Below, one piece after another: positions 6,150-9,656 of a DNA stretch of 9,656 nucleotides. The position numbers were made by a program, and so were the translations under genes. Location of the stretch: positions 1-9,656 of the forward strand of contig JAJYJL010000195.1 in the NCBI GenBank assembly GCA_021789565.1, written 5' to 3'. Within the stretch, counting starts at the first letter, position 1; each line of letters opens with the position of its first letter. Below the pieces are notes generated by a model. It had not been told where the DNA came from. It worked only from the letters and a program-made list of their open reading frames with translations, and ran no database searches. The DNA is from Acidobacteriota bacterium. GTDB taxonomy: Bacteria; Acidobacteriota; Terriglobia; UBA7540.

Positions 6150-6962
6150 ATGGCCGTCAAAAGACAAAAAATAAGCCGGTTACTCATTATTGCCGGCTCC
6201 GACTCCAGTGGAGGCGCCGGCATCCAGGCTGATCTGAAAACGGCCTCCGCGCTGGGCGTTTACGGTATGACCGCGATCACGGCTCTGACCGCGCAAAACA
6301 CGGAAGGCGTTTTCGGGGTAGTTGATGTTGACCCAAATTTTGTTGCCTTGCAGATGAAGGTGTGCTTTGACGACCTAGGCTGCGACGCCATCAAGACCGG
6401 CATGCTTTCAAATGCCGGGATCATTGGGGCTGTAGCCGGGGAAATCAGACGGCATCCCGGAATCCCCCTCGTCGTCGATCCGGTGATGGTCCCCAAGAGC
6501 GGGAATTCGTTGCTCGATCCCCGCGCCGTTGACGCCCTGAAGGAAAAGTTGCTGCCCCTGTCGGCCGTGGTTACACCCAACCTGCACGAGGCTGGAGTTC
6601 TGGCGGGACGGGCAGTCAGCGGACTCGATGAGATGAAAGAGGCGGCCCGGGTGATCCAGGGGTTTGGCGCTCATAGCGTGGTGGTTAAAGGGGGGCACTT
6701 GGATGGCGAGGCCGTCGATGTGCTTTTCGACGGCCGGGAGATGGTCGAGTTCCCCACGGCCAGGATTCGAACCGGGAATAGCCACGGGACCGGATGCATT
6801 TTTGCCAGTGCCCTGGCGGCTGGTCTGACAAAGGGGAGAACTCTGCGGGAAAGTGTTGCCCTGGCAAAGAAATTTGTAACGGCGGCCATCCTCGGCGGTC
6901 TGCCGCTTGGCCACGGCCACGGACCTGCCAACCCCATGCATTTGCGGACAAAATCGTGGTAA
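6150..6962 (+). CDS. thiD: Bifunctional hydroxymethylpyrimidine / phosphomethylpyrimidine kinase
   Basis: This 270-aa cytosolic ribokinase-fold enzyme phosphorylates HMP to HMP-P and then HMP-PP, the pyrimidine precursor joined to the thiazole by ThiE. Family motifs are present in order: 'AGSDSSGGAGIQADLK' (15-30), 'ITALTAQNT' (43-51), 'VDPVMVPKSGNSLLD' (109-123), 'VTPNLHEAGVLAG' (141-153), and the anion-hole motif 'GNSHGTGC' (209-216), with the catalytic Cys as in ThiD (C216) and Ser where Thr is usual. The C-terminal 'GHGHGPANPMH' (254-264) is also typical. Length is normal. The Shine-Dalgarno before ATG 6150 is weak. No other thiamine gene and no visible TPP riboswitch accompany it. PdxK-like pyridoxal kinase activity is a lesser alternative. 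Confidence 0.95.
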   Translation: MAVKRQKISRLLIIAGSDSSGGAGIQADLKTASALGVYGMTAITALTAQNTEGVFGVVDVDPNFVALQMKVCFDDLGCDAIKTGMLSNAGIIGAVAGEIRRHPGIPLVVDPVMVPKSGNSLLDPRAVDALKEKLLPLSAVVTPNLHEAGVLAGRAVSGLDEMKEAARVIQGFGAHSVVVKGGHLDGEAVDVLFDGREMVEFPTARIRTGNSHGTGCIFASALAAGLTKGRTLRESVALAKKFVTAAILGGLPLGHGHGPANPMHLRTKSW

Positions 6963-7117
6963 AAGTTTCGCGACGATGAATCTTGGTCTTATACTCATAG
7001 GGAATGCTTGCCGGGAGCCGGGGGCGCCGCATTTCCGCTTGCCTTATCGGAGCCTGAAAGGCAAAACCAGGGGTCAGCTGCGCCTCGCTGGACCCAGACG
7101 CTGTAGGACAAAGGGAC

Positions 7118-8755
7118 ATGCGAAAACTTCTGTTGATGATCTTGAGCCTGGTTGGATTGTTCGATTCCATTTACCTGCTTTGGGAGTACACCTCGCCGGC
7201 GAATCCCATGGTGTGCATGGGAGGCGGCTGTGACGTCGTTCGCGCCAGCGCGTATTCACACCTCGGCGGCCTGCCGGTACCCATTTTCGGCGTGTTCATG
7301 TACGCGTTCCTGGCGCTGCTGCTTTTCCTTTACCCTCTGCTGCCCACTACCTTTGTACGCCTCACGCAATTCATCGTCGCGCTGATCTCGGGCGTGGGGT
7401 TTCTGTTTTCGGTATACCTGACCGGGATTGAAGCCTTCGTTCTGCATTCGTGGTGCGTCTGGTGTGTGGTGTCAGCCCTGATGGTCACCGGGATTTTCCT
7501 CCTCTCCCTGGTGGACCGGAAGCGGCCATTGAAACCTTTGGAACCCGCGCAGGCGCTCCGGGCGATCCAGCGGAATTTTGCTCTGATCCTTTTCGCTTTT
7601 GTGCTCGGTGTTCCAGCCTTCATCCTGCTAACCTCGCACGGAAGCATTCCGAAGACAACGCCTCCATCGAATCAGCAGGTTAAGGCGCATCTTGTCCGTC
7701 CGGATTCTCACTTTTTCGGCGACCCAAACGCCAAAGTCACTATCGTTGAATTTGGCGACTTTAAATGTCCGGCCTGCCGTCAGGCTGAAGCTTCGGCCTC
7801 GAAAATTCGCGAAAAGTTCGGCAACAAGATTCGCTTCGCCTTCCGTGAATTCCCCCTGGTCAACGTCCATGCGGAGTCTGAGAAGGCCGCTGAAGCTGCT
7901 GAGTGCGCAGGCCAGCAGGGGAAATTCTGGCAGGCCGTGGACATGTTCTATGAGCACCAGGAGGATTTGGGCCTGCCGGCCATCAACCGTTACGCAGGAG
8001 AAATGGGCCTTGATTCGGCCAGGTTTGTTGGCTGCCTGCAGAAAGGCGAGATGGCTTCCCGCGTGGCGCGGGACCTTCAGGACGGCCAGGCGCTCGGCGT
8101 ACATGCCACCCCCACCTTTTTTATTGATGGCCGTATGATCGTGGGTCCCATCGCCTATCCACAATTCGAACAACTGGTTGAGAACGAGCTGAAAGAGACC
8201 GGCGTAGAACTGGCTGCCCCGAGCGGCAACTCGAAACCGGCCGAAAAGGCAGCACCGGCGCCTGCAGCAAAAACCGGGACAGCGAAGAAGGCTGCAACCG
8301 ACCAGCCATCGAATACGAGTTCATCGGACACCATGAAGGTGCTGGGCGGAACCAATCTTTTCGCGAGCCTTCAGAATTCCACCGGAGCCTGCAGCGAGGA
8401 GGAAGCGAAAAAGAGACAGCCGAAGATGATTGATACCTCCCAGGCTAAGAAGTTTTTTGGCGAGCATTCCAAGGCGCTTTTCGTGGACGTGCGAACTCCG
8501 GAGCAGTTCCAGTCAGGCCACATTCCCGATGCCCTGAACCTGCCCATTAATTCCTTTGAACAGGAATGGAAACGCCTGCCAAAGGACAAGACAATTGTGC
8601 TCTACGAGGGCGGGCGATCGCCGGGTGATATCTGCGCTTTCAGCCGCTCGGCAGGCCGCGTGCTGCTTTCACAGGGATTCGATTACAACGAAGTCACTGT
8701 TTACCAGGACGGCCTGGCCGGCTGGAAAAAAGCAGGGCTTCCCATCAAACGCTAG
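7118..8755 (+). CDS. VKOR-DsbA-rhodanese triple-domain membrane protein
   Basis: This 545-aa protein combines three modules. Residues 1-135 are a four-helix VKOR domain: loop cysteines C33 and C38 in 'CMGGGCDVVRASAYS', 'GGLPVPIFG' (50-58) and the quinone-side pair C113-V-W-C116. A fifth membrane segment (about 153-173) would place the rest in the periplasm. Residues 195-360 are a DsbA-like thioredoxin domain with active site C217-P-A-C220 and the cis-Pro loop 'HATPTFF' (P332). An Ala/Pro/Lys-rich linker (about 365-405) leads to a rhodanese-like domain (about 435-545, 'LFVDVRTPEQFQSGHIPDALNLP'). VKOR is known to reoxidise a thioredoxin partner using quinone, so this should be a self-contained disulfide-forming machine. 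In the rhodanese part, Glu497 stands where the catalytic Cys is expected; a Cys occurs nine residues later (C506). AGGA (7105-7108) precedes ATG 7118. TATACT (6990-6995) is a possible but poorly supported -10 box. Confidence 0.92.
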   Translation: MRKLLLMILSLVGLFDSIYLLWEYTSPANPMVCMGGGCDVVRASAYSHLGGLPVPIFGVFMYAFLALLLFLYPLLPTTFVRLTQFIVALISGVGFLFSVYLTGIEAFVLHSWCVWCVVSALMVTGIFLLSLVDRKRPLKPLEPAQALRAIQRNFALILFAFVLGVPAFILLTSHGSIPKTTPPSNQQVKAHLVRPDSHFFGDPNAKVTIVEFGDFKCPACRQAEASASKIREKFGNKIRFAFREFPLVNVHAESEKAAEAAECAGQQGKFWQAVDMFYEHQEDLGLPAINRYAGEMGLDSARFVGCLQKGEMASRVARDLQDGQALGVHATPTFFIDGRMIVGPIAYPQFEQLVENELKETGVELAAPSGNSKPAEKAAPAPAAKTGTAKKAATDQPSNTSSSDTMKVLGGTNLFASLQNSTGACSEEEAKKRQPKMIDTSQAKKFFGEHSKALFVDVRTPEQFQSGHIPDALNLPINSFEQEWKRLPKDKTIVLYEGGRSPGDICAFSRSAGRVLLSQGFDYNEVTVYQDGLAGWKKAGLPIKR

Positions 8756-9091
8756 CTTCTCCCTCCCGGTTAACAGCCGAAGTCCCCTTCCCGGATTCGC
8801 CGATTGAATTGATCCTTCGACCGCCCATACCCTGAAGCCCCGTGTGTCTCGCAGGCTTCCACCCCTGCCTCTCCCTTTCTGAAGTGGCCTGCACCCCGGT
8901 TGCCGGAGCAGCGCCGAGCCGGCCCTTTTTTCTGGGTCCCTGTCCGCCTTTCCCAGTGAATTTCGCAGATTCTCACTCATTGTTTTTGATCAACAGCCGA
9001 TAACTTGGACGCAGGGAAACTCGCTCGCAGCCAGCGACGGGCCAAGGTCTGACACAGGAAAAGAAGGGCTGAGTCCCGGCCCTTGGACACG
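8756..9091. other. Pyrimidine-rich spacer with a probable terminator
   Basis: These 336 bases contain no convincing gene. The + strand is rich in C and T from 8756 to about 8960. There is a 6-bp inverted repeat (GAAGCC 8834-8839, GGCTTC 8854-8859), and further right the terminator at 8902-8931. Near the next gene, CCAAGG (9042-9047) and CCTTGG (9081-9086) could pair around a smaller GGGC/GCCC stem (9066-9069, 9079-9082), just before the ATG at 9092. Confidence 0.5.
8902..8931 (+). terminator. Probable Rho-independent terminator after the VKOR fusion gene
   Basis: GCCGG (8902-8906) pairs with CCGGC (8919-8923) around a 12-base loop, followed by CC and six T (8926-8931). Two extra G-C pairs outside an internal TT (GG 8898-8899 with CC 8924-8925) may strengthen the stem. 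The stem is short and the loop large. It lies about 150 bases after the fusion gene stop and would separate it from the HEAT-like gene. Confidence 0.45.
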
Positions 9092-9656
9092 ATGCCATTT
9101 CTGATTGAAAACGTCACCAGGATTGTTCTTGCGCTTTTCGTTCTTGCCCTGATGGGAAATCTCTTCCTGATTGGCGTTGTTTTCCTCCGCCGCCGCCGCC
9201 GGCAGAAGTATTTCAACAGGGTTGATGCATTGCGGGGGCGGTATGGATCCATCATTGCGGGAGTCATTTCAGGCCACATCGCATATCCCAACGGGCTTGA
9301 TGAACTGCGCCAGATTTCCAGCTCCGACCGGCTGTTCCTGCTGGAGCGGCTTTGCCTTGAAAAGAAGCCCACGCCCGAGGAGGAGCCCCTTCTGGCGCGC
9401 CTTTGCGAGGACCTTGGGCTGGTCAAGGTCTGGCAGCAGCGCCTGATGGGGCAGATTGACCAGGCCTCTCTGCGCGAAGCGCTGATTAACCCTGAAGGCT
9501 TGCTTAGACGGGTGAAGTTTCTCCATTTCCTGATTCGCTCCAAGAGCGCTGAAAACCTGGGGCTGATCCGCCATGAACCGAGCTGGCCTCTTCTGGTCAA
9601 AGCGCTTGAGGATCCGAACCCCGATATTCAGATGGTGGCCGTCCGCGCGCTTGCGG
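9092..9656 (+). CDS. Membrane-anchored HEAT-like repeat protein, truncated by window end
   Basis: An open frame runs from ATG 9092 to the last base (188 complete codons) without a stop, so the C terminus is missing. The N terminus is one membrane segment (about 11-32) followed by five Arg (33-37), encoded by a CGC run. By the positive-inside rule the rest should be cytoplasmic. The remainder is helical and rich in Leu. It ends in a HEAT-like unit, 'WPLLVKALEDPNPDIQMVAV' (about 166-185). HEAT repeats usually serve as protein-binding scaffolds; the partner is unknown. An in-frame stop at 9050-9052 limits upstream extension, and TTG 9083 is the only other candidate start. No good Shine-Dalgarno precedes the ATG; AAGG at 9064-9067 is too far unless the small GGGC/GCCC stem brings it closer. 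Confidence 0.75.
   Translation, partial: MPFLIENVTRIVLALFVLALMGNLFLIGVVFLRRRRRQKYFNRVDALRGRYGSIIAGVISGHIAYPNGLDELRQISSSDRLFLLERLCLEKKPTPEEEPLLARLCEDLGLVKVWQQRLMGQIDQASLREALINPEGLLRRVKFLHFLIRSKSAENLGLIRHEPSWPLLVKALEDPNPDIQMVAVRALA

Noticed and set aside
6408..6998. Open frames on the - strand opposite thiD
   Set aside because: They lie antisense to a gene with every ThiD motif and carry no recognisable domain.
9188..9202. CGC trinucleotide run as a microsatellite
   Set aside because: It is only four or five units long and encodes the Arg cluster after a membrane segment, which explains it.

Overview
The window looks like a chromosomal stretch from a GC-rich Gram-negative-type bacterium. The combination of a VKOR-DsbA type membrane oxidoreductase, a 'TxPSH' sulfatase-fold protein with a signal peptide, a MacB/LolD-like ABC pair and a membrane-anchored HEAT-repeat protein is reminiscent of Acidobacteriota or a neighbouring phylum. 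That placement is an inference from gene flavour; there is no rRNA or marker gene here to prove it.

Layout. (1) Positions 1-165 are an AT-richer flank with no convincing gene. (2) About 166-1913 is a complete IS1380-family insertion sequence: inverted ends with a perfect 19-bp core, one intact 469-aa DDE transposase, and an unusual leader with a long stem over the ribosome-binding region plus an internal near-copy of the terminal repeat. (3) 2033-5404 is a probable operon on the + strand: a FtsX/MacB-type ABC permease, its ATPase (overlapping the permease stop codon), then an exported sulfatase/alkaline-phosphatase-fold hydrolase whose usual formylglycine Cys/Ser position is Thr. (4) 5543-5824 on the - strand is a small conserved-looking protein of unknown function. 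(5) 5825-6149 is a divergent intergenic region with two strong hairpins. (6) 6150-6962 is thiD, the HMP/HMP-P kinase of thiamine synthesis. (7) 7118-8755 encodes a 545-aa membrane protein that fuses a VKOR quinone-linked disulfide generator, a periplasmic DsbA-like thioredoxin domain and a C-terminal rhodanese-like domain lacking the usual catalytic Cys. (8) After a pyrimidine-rich spacer with a probable terminator, 9092-9656 is the start of a membrane-anchored HEAT-like protein that runs off the window.

How the parts relate. Three units act at or beyond the inner membrane: the ABC transporter with its exported hydrolase, the disulfide-forming fusion, and the anchored HEAT protein. thiD is a lone housekeeping gene. 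The two most unusual things are the VKOR-DsbA-rhodanese triple fusion and the control region of the IS element. In the latter, transcripts entering from outside should fold over the transposase start, while the element's own mRNA should lack the pairing arm. I found no CRISPR array, tRNA, rRNA or phage genes.
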